64,000 nucleotides of DNA from CAIYOL01 sp964494805. Lineage in GTDB: Bacteria; Planctomycetota; Phycisphaerae; Sedimentisphaerales; Anaerobacaceae. The notes under the pieces were generated by a model, which worked only from the letters and a program-made list of their open reading frames with translations, did no database searches and was not told the DNA's origin. The stretch spans positions 61,012 through 125,011 of the forward strand of contig CAZBST010000007.1 in NCBI GenBank assembly GCA_964494805.1, written 5' to 3'. The position numbers and the translations under genes are program-made. Positions 43,285-51,305 of this stretch are shown one piece after another. Position 1 is the stretch's first letter. Each line of letters opens with the position of its first letter.

Positions 43285-43830
43285 CTACTGGAAGTCGAAC
43301 AGCGATTGCGTCTTAATCATCGTTACCCGGTCCGGATAAGCAGCGAACGTGTGGATATGCAATTCGGTTTGTCTTGCCTCAAAGTCAACATAGCAGAACG
43401 GCTGCAAACCTCCGATTTCCAACCCCGGAAATTTGACAAACACGCCTCGATTTCGGGCAAACCCCTCAAGGTCAATATGACTCTGCCGATACAGATTGGG
43501 ACTCATCTTCTCAATCTGAAAATCGGTCATATAGCTTACACCTCGGCTCAACGTGCACTTGTGAGAGCGCGGGCCGTGAAATTGAAAACGCTCAATCAAC
43601 CCTCGACGTGGAAGCATCTGTCCCGGCGAGCTTACAACCTCGCTCAGACAAACATCCCCGGCATACACGCTAACAACGTGTGTGCATCCTGTAATCCAGA
43701 TGTCCGCCTCGTATTTGCCGGTTCTTAGCTGCCGCTTGGCGTAAATCTGGAAAAGCTCCGGATGTAACGGCCTTTGAAAAAGACTGAATGTCAATTCTTC
43801 AATTGCTATATTAATTTGCGGCAATTCCAT
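43285..43830 (-). CDS. DUF2617-family protein
   Basis: 181 residues, conserved soluble family DUF2617 of unknown function. Visible: LTFSLFQRPLHPELFQIYAKR (about residues 14-34), YEADIWITGCTHVVSV (about 40-56), QFHGPRSHKCTLSRGVSYMTDFQIEKMSPNLY in parts (about 82-115) and VDFEARQTELHIHTFAAYP near the end. No signal peptide or membrane segment. A plus-strand open frame over the same bases is a shadow without a ribosome site. Stands between the secreted cluster and a membrane protease gene; no functional hint from neighbours. Confidence 0.8.
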   Translation of the reverse strand: MELPQINIAIEELTFSLFQRPLHPELFQIYAKRQLRTGKYEADIWITGCTHVVSVYAGDVCLSEVVSSPGQMLPRRGLIERFQFHGPRSHKCTLSRGVSYMTDFQIEKMSPNLYRQSHIDLEGFARNRGVFVKFPGLEIGGLQPFCYVDFEARQTELHIHTFAAYPDRVTMIKTQSLFDFQ

Positions 43831-44065
43831 AGTAAAATTCCGCTAACTACACTAAATGTATTCTGCCAAGTCTGACGCTATTATACAAAAAATAGCACAT
43901 TTATTCAAGCGTAATATCAGTATTGATACTGCCTGTTCTGCCGCTTATAGGACTATGATTCTGCAAGTTCCGCAAACCAAAAGAGTAACAACGGCAATGT
44001 TTTTTGAAAAAAATTAAGAAACGACCCCCTTTCCGTCTTCGACAAAAGACAAGGGAGCTGATTTC
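43831..44065. other. Intergenic, no gene seen
   Basis: AT-rich; carries a CCCCCTTTCCGTCTTCGACAAAAGAC...GGGAG stretch (44024-44058) resembling the leader hairpin at 33712-33750, here close to the end of the CPBP gene and possibly its terminator. Confidence 0.45.
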
Positions 44066-45061
44066 TCAAGGCTGAGGGAAAAAAGCATTCATAAAAACTG
44101 CAATAATATCATAAAAGGTATGAGCGCCTGCCGTAATTCCGAAACCGCGAATTGCAAAAAGAACGGCAAAATAAATACCGGCGATTGTCCGAAAACTAAA
44201 CTCCGCCCAGTTAAAGGGACTACTTTGGATAAACTGACCTCCCAGATATACTATATGATGGTATGCGCCGAACAAAGCTGCTGAAATAAAAACGGAAAGT
44301 ATAATTGAAATCTTATGACCTAACTGAAAAACATCCTGAAGCAGCACCATTAATACAACAATCAAAATCAATCGAAAAACAAGCTCTTCATAAATCCCCG
44401 CTCCTATACCGGTAACAACATTGGCTAAAAGTCCCAGCCATTTCCCATTGTCACCGCTGTCTGTCCCGTGGTGAGCTTCGTCGAGCCAAGTCGAGGCGTC
44501 CTCTGCCGTCGCAGGCAAATCCCCGTTTCTGCCCTCAACAGAAGACACGGGGACAGCCGAAGAGCACTTTAAAACCACATCAGTTTGTATTCTTGCCTCG
44601 TTGCTTGCGAACTGGTCGATATCGCTCTGTCGCTGGCCCGAACCGCTCAAAAACATACTCAAAACAATCAACGGAACCGCAAGCAGAATACACTCAACCG
44701 CCATTGGCAAAATATCACCGAGCCCAAAACGCCACCCTCTGCGAGACGCCAACTGCAGTGCCAACAAAATCACCACAACAGCCAGAGGGGTTGCCGCCCA
44801 GCCGAACTTGCTGCCCAGCCCTAAGTATGCGAGAAAGTCCTGCAGCCACGAGAATGCCACCACTCTGCCCTGCCAGTAGCGCCCCAGCAAATCGGTACTG
44901 ATAAAAAGAGTCCCAATCTCATAGAAAACAATAAACGGCAGCAAAAAAACTACAGCGTAAATCGGTCGGCTTGTCCGCTCAAAATAGGAACCTTGCACAA
45001 AGTTAAACAACTGGCTGACGCTGTATATCTTCTCTTTCACTTGGTTGCCGTTTTTTCCCAT
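44066..45061 (-). CDS. CPBP-family intramembrane metalloprotease
   Basis: CAAX-protease/bacteriocin-processing (CPBP, Abi) membrane protein, 331 residues from the ATG at 45061, which has AGGAAA eight bases upstream; the frame opens further upstream but only from a TTG that overlaps the next gene. Several transmembrane helices. The three family motifs are present: E-E-L-V-F-R in GIYEELVFR (glutamates that activate water), F-G-A-Y-H-H, and G-A-H-T-F-Y-D with the third metal ligand. A loop of about 60 polar residues (GQRQSDIDQF...EDASTWLDEAHHGTDSGD) is inserted before motif 1. Substrate unknown. Divergent from the glycosylase gene. Confidence 0.85.
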   Translation of the reverse strand: MGKNGNQVKEKIYSVSQLFNFVQGSYFERTSRPIYAVVFLLPFIVFYEIGTLFISTDLLGRYWQGRVVAFSWLQDFLAYLGLGSKFGWAATPLAVVVILLALQLASRRGWRFGLGDILPMAVECILLAVPLIVLSMFLSGSGQRQSDIDQFASNEARIQTDVVLKCSSAVPVSSVEGRNGDLPATAEDASTWLDEAHHGTDSGDNGKWLGLLANVVTGIGAGIYEELVFRLILIVVLMVLLQDVFQLGHKISIILSVFISAALFGAYHHIVYLGGQFIQSSPFNWAEFSFRTIAGIYFAVLFAIRGFGITAGAHTFYDIIAVFMNAFFPQP

Positions 45062-45174
45062 AACTTTTCCTGCCAGCCTTCGACGGAGCAGAATATCAAA
45101 AATTATTTGACTCCACAGCTCAAATTTTGCAAATTCTACTTTAAGTAAATCAAAATTACAATAATCGAGTCGCA

Positions 45175-45840
45175 ATGCTCAGTGAACAATTAACTGAAAT
45201 TTATCAACTTCTCCTCAACCGCTTCGGCCCTCAGCACTGGTGGCCTGGTGAAACACAGTTTGAGATAATCACCGGCGCCATACTAACCCAAAACACAAGC
45301 TGGGCCAATGTCGAAAAAGCAATCGCGAACCTGAAATCCGCCAACCTGCTGACCCCGGAAAAACTCTACCATCTCGATACCTCACAGTTAGCTAAGCTTA
45401 TCCGGCCGGCCGGTTATTACAATATAAAAGCAAAGCGGCTCAAAAATTTCCTGACCTGGCTCTTTCAGAATCACGATGGTCAACTGGCAAATCTCGAAAC
45501 ACTCGAAACCGACCGTTTAAGGACCGAACTTTTAGCCGTCCGAGGCATCGGCCCCGAAACCGCTGATTCGATTCTGCTTTATGCCTTCGATAGGCCCATC
45601 TTCGTCGTGGACGCCTACACCGCACGGGCTGCCGTCCGCCACGGATTAATCTCTGCCGAAGTCGACTATGAACAATTGCGGGATTTATTCCAGTCGAATC
45701 TGCCGCAAGAACCTCAGCTTTTCAATGAGTTTCACGCCCTGCTCGTCCGGCTGGGCAAAGAATTCTGCAGACCCACCGCAAGATGCCCCGGCTGCCCGCT
45801 CGAAAAACTCCAGCACTGCCTTGACATACAATGCTTCTAA
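45175..45840 (+). CDS. Endonuclease III-like HhH-GPD DNA glycosylase
   Basis: Base-excision repair glycosylase of the Nth/MutY superfamily, 221 residues, cytosolic. Visible: IITGAILTQNTSWANVEKAI (about 27-46), helix-hairpin-helix L-A-V-R-G-I-G-P-E-T-A (about 120-130) and the catalytic aspartate in FVVDAYTAR (about 143-151). Four C-terminal cysteines (FCRPTARCPGCPLEKLQHC) should bind a 4Fe-4S cluster. The lysine that makes Nth a bifunctional lyase (K in GRKTA) is glutamate here, so it should be a monofunctional glycosylase, like the QNTxW subfamily of thermophiles. Base specificity unknown. Confidence 0.88.
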   Translation: MLSEQLTEIYQLLLNRFGPQHWWPGETQFEIITGAILTQNTSWANVEKAIANLKSANLLTPEKLYHLDTSQLAKLIRPAGYYNIKAKRLKNFLTWLFQNHDGQLANLETLETDRLRTELLAVRGIGPETADSILLYAFDRPIFVVDAYTARAAVRHGLISAEVDYEQLRDLFQSNLPQEPQLFNEFHALLVRLGKEFCRPTARCPGCPLEKLQHCLDIQCF

Positions 45841-45969
45841 ATACCATAATCTTTGTCTCCGAACAGTCCTAAAAGCCCCATATTCCCCTTGCAAACAAAC
45901 GGCTGCTCGCTATACTGCGCTTTCAGCATCAAACGCTCCATAATTGAATCTTAACCGAAAGGAGAATAT

Positions 45970-46251
45970 ATGAACGCTTGTATTTCAGCTCAGCAGTATC
46001 CGCAAGTGGAACCCGTTTTTGTAATCCTCCTCGCCCTTCTTATAGCATTTATTACCCTGGTTATTCTCGCGGTGAAGCTGCTGATTTGCTGCAAGATTTT
46101 CTCGAACGCTGGCTATAGCTGGGCGCTGGGCCTGTTAATGCTCATACCAATCGTGAACATAATTATGATATTTTATCTTGCTTTTGCCGACTGGCCGGTC
46201 AACAAAGAGTTGCGCTCACTGAAAAAAAGACAGGAAAATATCAGCGACTGA
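45970..46251 (+). CDS. Small two-helix membrane protein
   Basis: 93 residues with an AAAGGAGA ribosome site nine bases upstream. Two hydrophobic helices (FVILLALLIAFITLVILAVKLLI, about 18-40, and WALGLLMLIPIVNIIMIFYLAFA, about 51-73) and a charged tail (NKELRSLKKRQENISD). A CC pair lies after helix 1. No family recognised. It precedes the sigma-factor operon but 122 bases separate them; no function assigned. Confidence 0.65.
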   Translation: MNACISAQQYPQVEPVFVILLALLIAFITLVILAVKLLICCKIFSNAGYSWALGLLMLIPIVNIIMIFYLAFADWPVNKELRSLKKRQENISD

Positions 46252-46373
46252 CCCATCTATCGGAAGGCCTTTTCAGAATAACGTCAGGAAAATATCAAAA
46301 AGTGTGAGTAATTCGCTTCTCGTACGCATAATACTTAATAGAAATCAGCGCCGGAAAGGTATTTTCTGAAAAA

Positions 46374-46955
46374 GTGACTGATGAGCCGGAACAACAAAGC
46401 CAAGCGGGGTTCGCCGAGGGCGATACTGATATATGGCGAGAGTTCCTCGACAGGGAGATTCCCCTGCTTTATGGAATGTTTATGAAGCGCTGGCCGAATC
46501 CTTCGCTGGCTGAAGAGTTGGTGCAAAAAACGGTTTTTGATGCTGTGCGCGGATGCGGCGGTTATGACCCATCGAAGGGTAGCCCTGAGGAATGGATTTT
46601 CGGCATTGCACGGAACAACATTCGCCTTGAGACGAGAAAGCGGGCGAGCAGGCCGACTGTCAACGGCGAAATCAGCAGCTACCTTGAAGCGATTGACACC
46701 AGGCCGCTGCCTGACGAAGTTCTCGAACGAAAGGAAACATCTGTGATTGTCCGTTCAACATTGAGCAAATTGGAAAATAAAGAACAAACCGTTCTAAGGG
46801 CCAAGTATATCGAAGGTCTGCCAGCATACGAAATCGCTCAGCAGATGGGTATTACCGAAAAGGCCGTGCACAATCTATTATATCGGGCGAAAATTTCTCT
46901 TCGTCAGGAGCTTAAAAGGATAATTCTTTCAAACAACGAAAGACAAAAACTATGA
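46374..46955 (+). CDS. ECF-type RNA polymerase sigma factor
   Basis: 193 residues, sigma70 region 2 (YGMFMKRWPNPSLAEELVQKTVFDAVRGC, then GSPEEWIFGIARNNIRLETRKR, about 35-98) and region 4 (LENKEQTVLRAKYIEGLPAYEIAQQMGITEKAVHNLLYRAKISLRQEL in parts, about 133-182). The linker is short, as in ECF factors. GTG start at 46374. Its stop overlaps the next start by four bases (ATGA), and the next gene encodes a small membrane protein with a polar N-terminus, so this is probably a sigma/anti-sigma pair. Target promoters unknown; no matching autoregulatory promoter could be identified. Confidence 0.9.
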   Translation: MTDEPEQQSQAGFAEGDTDIWREFLDREIPLLYGMFMKRWPNPSLAEELVQKTVFDAVRGCGGYDPSKGSPEEWIFGIARNNIRLETRKRASRPTVNGEISSYLEAIDTRPLPDEVLERKETSVIVRSTLSKLENKEQTVLRAKYIEGLPAYEIAQQMGITEKAVHNLLYRAKISLRQELKRIILSNNERQKL

Positions 46956-47275
46956 ATAAAGAAGATGAAAACATCTCGCGATTAGTGAAACTCGCTGACG
47001 ATTCAAACAGACCCGGCAGAGCATTCACCCGGTCTCTGATTACTAATGCTCTCGGCGAACTCAACCGCCTGAAGACGGCAAAGCAACAAGAAATTACGAA
47101 CGTAAGCTGGTGGGAGAAAGCCGCGGGCTGGGCCGCTATGTTCGCAGCCGCCTGCAGCGCAGGGTTCGCTATTATAGTGTCCGCTTTACTGAAAATAAAT
47201 TTCTTCTTGGAAGTGGTAGTTATCTTAACTATGTTATTTAACTGGCTGACTTATCTTGGAGGATATATATTATGA
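46952..47275 (+). CDS. Small membrane protein, probable anti-sigma factor
   Basis: 107 residues. Cytoplasmic N-terminus of about 55 residues (EDENISRLVKLADDSNRPGRAFTRSL..., hydrophilic helices), then two membrane helices (AAMFAAACSAGFAIIVSALL and FLEVVVILTMLFNWLTYLGGYI). It overlaps the sigma gene by ATGA and the next gene by ATGA, giving a tight three-gene operon. Size, topology and context suit an anti-sigma factor, but no zinc-binding H-x3-C-x2-C motif is present, so assignment is by context only. Confidence 0.6.
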   Translation: MNKEDENISRLVKLADDSNRPGRAFTRSLITNALGELNRLKTAKQQEITNVSWWEKAAGWAAMFAAACSAGFAIIVSALLKINFFLEVVVILTMLFNWLTYLGGYIL

Positions 47276-48216
47276 CTCCTGAACAACCGAACAGAGTAAG
47301 TGTAATTGACCCCATCGGTCCCGCTATCGAAAGAGTGAAGGTAATGCTCTTCAAGCCATTCAACCTGGGCAAATGGTTTACCGTCGGCTTCTGCGCCTGG
47401 CTGGCATATCTTGGAACCGGCGGTGGAGGAGGCGGGGGCGGGGGCAATTGGAACGCACCCCACGGACCACACGAACAACAGGCCCGGATAGCAGAAGGAA
47501 TCAACTCGGCCAAAGACTTCTTTTTGAATAACCTTTACTGGATTATACCCCTGTCCGCAATTGTGCTGGTCTTAATCATCGGAATTGCTCTCCTTGTCAC
47601 CTGGCTTAACAGCAGGGGCCAATTTATGTTCCTTCACTGTGTCGCCGGAAATAAATCGGAGGTCAAAGTCCCCTGGCGCAAATTTAGAAAGCACGGCAAC
47701 AGTTTCTTTCTGTTCCGAATTGTGCTGGGCGTAATCGGCCTTGCCATAGTAGGCGTACCTGCTCTTGGTATTGTCCTATTTATTATTATGATGGTCACCA
47801 AAGTTGCCACTGTTGTAGTTTTTGTCCCGATAACTATAATTTTAGGCCTGATTGTACTTGTACTCGCAATAGCACTGTCTTTGGTAAGGAAATTCACATT
47901 TGATTTTGTCGCCCCGATTATGTTTCTGCAAACGGCAAGCTGCGTAGCCGGCTGGCGGGAATTCCTGACAATCCTTTCCGTCAATAAAGCACGCCTAGCA
48001 TTATATATCCTCTTCCAAATCGTCATAGCAATAGCGATAGGGACGATTATTTTCATCGGCTTTTGTATAGGATGCTGCTTATGTTGCGCGAGCTTATTGC
48101 TGTTTATACCATACATTGGCACTGTCATACTGCTGCCTCTGCTGATTTTCAAGCGGGCTTATTCCCTTTACTATCTGCGGCAGTTCGGCCCACGCTTTGA
48201 CGTATTCAGCATTTAG
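47272..48216 (+). CDS. Multipass membrane protein with poly-glycine loop
   Basis: 314 residues. An N-terminal soluble part (RVSVIDPIGPAIERVKVMLFKPFNLGKWFTVGFCAWL) leads to a nine-glycine run at about residues 49-60, followed by about five hydrophobic segments (WIIPLSAIVLVLIIGIALL, VLGVIGLAIVGVPALGIVLFIIMMV, IILGLIVLVLAIALSLV, LYILFQIVIAIAIGTIIFIGF and a CCLCCAS stretch). The layout is like the DUF4013/DUF7544-type membrane proteins found in planctomycetes. Third gene of the sigma operon, coupled by ATGA overlap, so it may be part of the sensed or regulated membrane complex. Function unknown. Confidence 0.65.
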   Translation: MTPEQPNRVSVIDPIGPAIERVKVMLFKPFNLGKWFTVGFCAWLAYLGTGGGGGGGGGNWNAPHGPHEQQARIAEGINSAKDFFLNNLYWIIPLSAIVLVLIIGIALLVTWLNSRGQFMFLHCVAGNKSEVKVPWRKFRKHGNSFFLFRIVLGVIGLAIVGVPALGIVLFIIMMVTKVATVVVFVPITIILGLIVLVLAIALSLVRKFTFDFVAPIMFLQTASCVAGWREFLTILSVNKARLALYILFQIVIAIAIGTIIFIGFCIGCCLCCASLLLFIPYIGTVILLPLLIFKRAYSLYYLRQFGPRFDVFSI

Positions 48217-48226
48217 AATGCGCATC

Positions 48227-48255
48227 TTGACAAACTGCTCCTTTTTGCAGATAAT
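48227..48255 (+). promoter_or_regulatory. Putative promoter for the NfnAB-like genes
   Basis: TTGACA (48227-48232), 17-base spacer, GATAAT (48250-48255), 38 bases before the GTG start at 48293. Confidence 0.6.
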
Positions 48256-48292
48256 TAGGGTTTTCGCATTTTTGAGCTGAAAGAACCTAAAA

Positions 48293-49159
48293 GTGCCACA
48301 TAAAATTGTCTCTAAAGAACAGCTTAGCGATGATGTCTTCACTGCCGATGTCGAAGCGCCTCTTATTGCCCGCGCTGCAAAGCCGGGCCAGTTCATTATT
48401 ATCGCCATAAACACCGAATACAGCGAGCGAATCCCCCTGACAATCGCCGATGCTGACCCTGCCAGGGGCACTATCAATCTGATTTGGCAGCGGGTCGGTA
48501 AAACCACTGCGGAACTAGCCGATATGAAAACAGGCGACCAAATAGCCAACGTCGTCGGACCGCTGGGCAGGCCAACCCATATTAAAAACTTCGGCATCGT
48601 CGTCTGCGGCGGCGGCGGAATCGGCAATGCGCCGCTGCTACCCATCGCAAAAGCCCTCAAAAAAGCCGGCAATAAACTCATCACCATTCTCGGCGCAAGA
48701 ACAAAAACTCTGCTCATCCTCGAAGACAAGTTTGCTGCCTTAAGTGATGAGCTTATAATCACAACCGACGACGGCTCTTATGGCCGAAAAGCTTTGGTAA
48801 CCGAGCCGTTAAAAGAAATCTGCCAACGTCAGCCGAAACCAAATCAGGTCTTTGCAATCGGACCGGCCATAATGATGAAGTTCTGCTGCGAGGTCACAAA
48901 GCAGTTCAACATTCCCACACAAGTCTCCCTCAACACCATTATGGTTGACGGAACAGGTATGTGCGGCGGCTGCAGAATCGAATTCGACGGCCAGCCAAAA
49001 TTCGTATGCGTTGACGGCCCGGAGTTTGACGGCCACAAGGTCAATTTCGACCTGATGATAAAAAGATTAAATGCCTATAAAAACGCCGAACAAAAAGCTC
49101 GCGAAATATATAAAGAACACAAATGTAAAATCGGCCTCGATAAGACGAGCAATAAATAA
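48293..49159 (+). CDS. NfnA-like FAD/NAD-binding ferredoxin reductase subunit
   Basis: 288 residues, similar to the alpha subunit of NADH-dependent ferredoxin:NADP oxidoreductase (NfnA) and to sulfide dehydrogenase SudB. FAD domain: PGQFIIIAIN and ERIPLTIADAD (about 35-60). NAD domain: VVCGGGGIGNAPLLPIA (about 104-120). [2Fe-2S] site near the end: V-D-G-T-G-M-C-G-G-C-R and K-F-V-C-V-D-G-P-E-F-D-G-H, giving one Asp and three Cys ligands as in Nfn. GTG start. Its last base is the first base of the next gene, so the two subunits are coupled. Electron-bifurcating transhydrogenase is the likely role; SudAB-type is the alternative. Confidence 0.85.
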   Translation: MPHKIVSKEQLSDDVFTADVEAPLIARAAKPGQFIIIAINTEYSERIPLTIADADPARGTINLIWQRVGKTTAELADMKTGDQIANVVGPLGRPTHIKNFGIVVCGGGGIGNAPLLPIAKALKKAGNKLITILGARTKTLLILEDKFAALSDELIITTDDGSYGRKALVTEPLKEICQRQPKPNQVFAIGPAIMMKFCCEVTKQFNIPTQVSLNTIMVDGTGMCGGCRIEFDGQPKFVCVDGPEFDGHKVNFDLMIKRLNAYKNAEQKAREIYKEHKCKIGLDKTSNK

Positions 49160-50658
49160 TGATGAGCGATAAAGAAAGACAAGAACTTCTTCAGCAGCTT
49201 CAGGAAAAGCAAAAAACAGGCAAACTCACTCCTGCCGACAGATACAAAATCCCTCCGCAGGATATGCCCGCCCAGGACGCCGTCAAAAGAAGGACCAACG
49301 TCAGCGAAGTCGCGACCGGCTATACTGAAACACACGCCCGGCTTGAAGCAATGCGATGCCTCCAGTGCAAAAACGCACCCTGCGTTAAGGGCTGTCCCGT
49401 CCGCATAAGGATAAAGGATTTTATAGCTACCATTGCCGACGGCGATTACAAAAAAGCTCTCGCCATCATCAAAGAGAACTCACTTTTGCCCGCCGTCTGC
49501 GGCAGGGTATGTCCCCAGGAAGTCCAGTGCCAGCAAACCTGCACCGTCGGCCTAAAATTCAAAGACCCAACCAAAGCCGTCTCAATCGGCCGACTGGAAA
49601 GATTTGTCGCCGACCTTGACCAAAACCAGGACGCCATCCCCCCCGTTGCACCTGACACGGGAATGAAGGTCGCCATAATCGGCTCAGGGCCCGGCGGCAT
49701 CGTCGCCGCTACCGATACCAGAAGATCCGGTCACGATGTTACTATTTTCGAGGCCTTCCACAAACCAGGCGGCGTTATGGTTTATGGAATCCCAGAATTC
49801 AGACTGCCAAAAGCAATTGTCCAGAAGGAAATCGACATCCTTACCAAAATGGGAGTCAAAATCGTCTGCAACTTCATCGTTGGCAGAACAAGGACTGTCG
49901 AAGAGCTTATGAAAGAGGACGGCTTTGATGCGGTTTATATCGGCGTCGGGGCTGGCCTGCCGCAATTTATGAGTATTGAAGGCGAATCCCTCATCGGCGT
50001 TTACAGTGCCAACGAATACCTCACTCGCGCAAATCTTATGAAGGCCTACAAATTCGGCAAAGGTGCAGACACACCGATAGCGCTGGCAAAGAAGGTCGCC
50101 GTCATCGGCGGCGGCAACGTCGCTATGGATTCGGCCCGAACAGCCGTTCGGCTCGGCGCAGAAAAGGTCTATCTGGTATATCGAAGAAGCGAAAAGGAAA
50201 TGCCTGCACGAATTGAGGAAGTCCATCACGCAAAAGAAGAGGGCGTCGAGTTCCATATACTGCAAAGTCCGAAACGGATAATCGGCGACAAAAACAGCCT
50301 CGTAACCGCTATCGAATGTCTCAAATACCGGCTTGGTGAACCCGATGAATCAGGCCGACGAAGACCTATCCCTATAGAAGGCTCGGAATTTCAAATCGAG
50401 GTCGATGCTGTAATAATCGCTATTGGTAACATCGCAAATCCGCTGATTCGCCAGACTACGCCAGGCCTAGAGTTTAATAAATGGGGCAATATCATCGTTG
50501 ACGAAAACTGTAAAACTTCAATGGAGGGCGTTTACGCCGGCGGAGACATTGTCCTCGGCGCCGCAACCGTCATCCTCGCAATGGGCCAGGGCCGAATCGC
50601 CGCCGCTGCTATAAATCAATACCTGGCGCAGAAAAATAAATCTAAACGCCAACTTTAA
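49159..50658 (+). CDS. NfnB/glutamate synthase small subunit-like flavoprotein
   Basis: 499 residues. N-terminal bis-4Fe-4S region: C-L-Q-C-K-N-A-P-C-V-K-G-C-P (about 72-85) and C-G-R-V-C-P-Q-E-V-Q-C-Q-Q-T-C (about 114-128). Then an FAD-binding GxGPGG motif (VAIIGSGPGGIVAA, about 171-184) and an NAD(P)-binding AVIGGGNVAMDSART (about 313-327), ending in GDIVLGAATVILAMGQGR. This is the GltD-like fold also used by NfnB and SudA. Because it is coupled to an NfnA-like gene and no glutamate synthase large subunit is near, Nfn-type is preferred. Confidence 0.88.
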   Translation: MMSDKERQELLQQLQEKQKTGKLTPADRYKIPPQDMPAQDAVKRRTNVSEVATGYTETHARLEAMRCLQCKNAPCVKGCPVRIRIKDFIATIADGDYKKALAIIKENSLLPAVCGRVCPQEVQCQQTCTVGLKFKDPTKAVSIGRLERFVADLDQNQDAIPPVAPDTGMKVAIIGSGPGGIVAATDTRRSGHDVTIFEAFHKPGGVMVYGIPEFRLPKAIVQKEIDILTKMGVKIVCNFIVGRTRTVEELMKEDGFDAVYIGVGAGLPQFMSIEGESLIGVYSANEYLTRANLMKAYKFGKGADTPIALAKKVAVIGGGNVAMDSARTAVRLGAEKVYLVYRRSEKEMPARIEEVHHAKEEGVEFHILQSPKRIIGDKNSLVTAIECLKYRLGEPDESGRRRPIPIEGSEFQIEVDAVIIAIGNIANPLIRQTTPGLEFNKWGNIIVDENCKTSMEGVYAGGDIVLGAATVILAMGQGRIAAAAINQYLAQKNKSKRQL

Positions 50659-50685
50659 CAAGCAGAGTCCGCAGCTTACTTTTTA

Positions 50686-51165
50686 TCATCTTAGAATAGT
50701 TTCGTTCGGGGTATTGCCATCTTTGAAGTGTTTATCCAGCCAACCAGACTTGACATTGTCCCGGCTGTCAAAATATTTGACATAAGGCTTTATATCAAGA
50801 ACAGGTGTGCCGTCCAGAACATCTACTTCCGTGAAATATATCTTATTTGCCTCTATCTTTTTGATTTTCACAATGGAAAGGCCTATGTGATTGGGCCGGT
50901 GCGGACTTCTTATCGCAAATATCCCATGTTTGTCTTGCTCTAAGAAAGGTCTGCCCTCGATTTCCTCCCTCTGTGATTTGTGAAAATAGTATAGGATTAA
51001 TGCATGGCTAAATCCGTCCAGGTCCCTTAAGCCACTGGCGTACTTATCTTCTAATTCGATACATGCTTCGACATCCGGCTTAAAAACTCCTTGAATGGGA
51101 ATGTCTTTGTTCTGTTTATATGGCGAATGGATTATCCCAATGGGATGCATTATTATCTGCTCCAT
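50686..51165 (-). CDS. tRNA (m6t6A37) methyltransferase-like protein TrmO/TsaA
   Basis: 159 residues, TsaA/TrmO family, which methylates N6-threonylcarbamoyl-A37 of tRNA. Visible: PIGIIHSPYKQNKDIP (about 8-23), LRDLDGFSHALILYYFH (about 46-62), the hallmark S-P-H-R-P-N-H-I-G-L-S (about 91-101), and DVLDGTPVLDIKPYVKYFDSR (about 117-137). ATG at 51165; a second in-frame Met six residues in could also serve. Some related proteins act on other substrates, so the enzyme assignment is by family only. Confidence 0.88.
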   Translation of the reverse strand: MEQIIMHPIGIIHSPYKQNKDIPIQGVFKPDVEACIELEDKYASGLRDLDGFSHALILYYFHKSQREEIEGRPFLEQDKHGIFAIRSPHRPNHIGLSIVKIKKIEANKIYFTEVDVLDGTPVLDIKPYVKYFDSRDNVKSGWLDKHFKDGNTPNETILR

Positions 51166-51200
51166 ATTCTCACCTCATTTTTAAGATACCCTGAGTATAT

Positions 51201-51229
51201 TTGACAATTTGCTAAACTTTTAGTATTAT
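51201..51229 (+). promoter_or_regulatory. Putative promoter for the DUF1015 gene
   Basis: TTGACA (51201-51206), 17-base spacer, TATTAT (51224-51229), 76 bases before the ATG at 51306. Confidence 0.6.
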
Positions 51230-51305
51230 TTTTACTTTTGTAATTTTTGGCAATCTTAAAGTCGAGTAGAATCCTCGATTGTCAGAGCAAAATAGGCAAG
51301 AAATA

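Noticed and set aside
43258..43728. Plus-strand frame of 156 codons
   Set aside because: Antisense to the DUF2617 gene, which has the family motif FQRPLHPELF; no ribosome site on the plus strand.
47238..47513. Minus-strand proline-rich frame of 91 codons
   Set aside because: The proline run is the antisense reading of the glycine run in the membrane protein on the plus strand.
49159..50658. Glutamate synthase small subunit GltD
   Set aside because: Similar in fold, but it is coupled to an NfnA-like gene and no large subunit is nearby, so an Nfn-type role is preferred.
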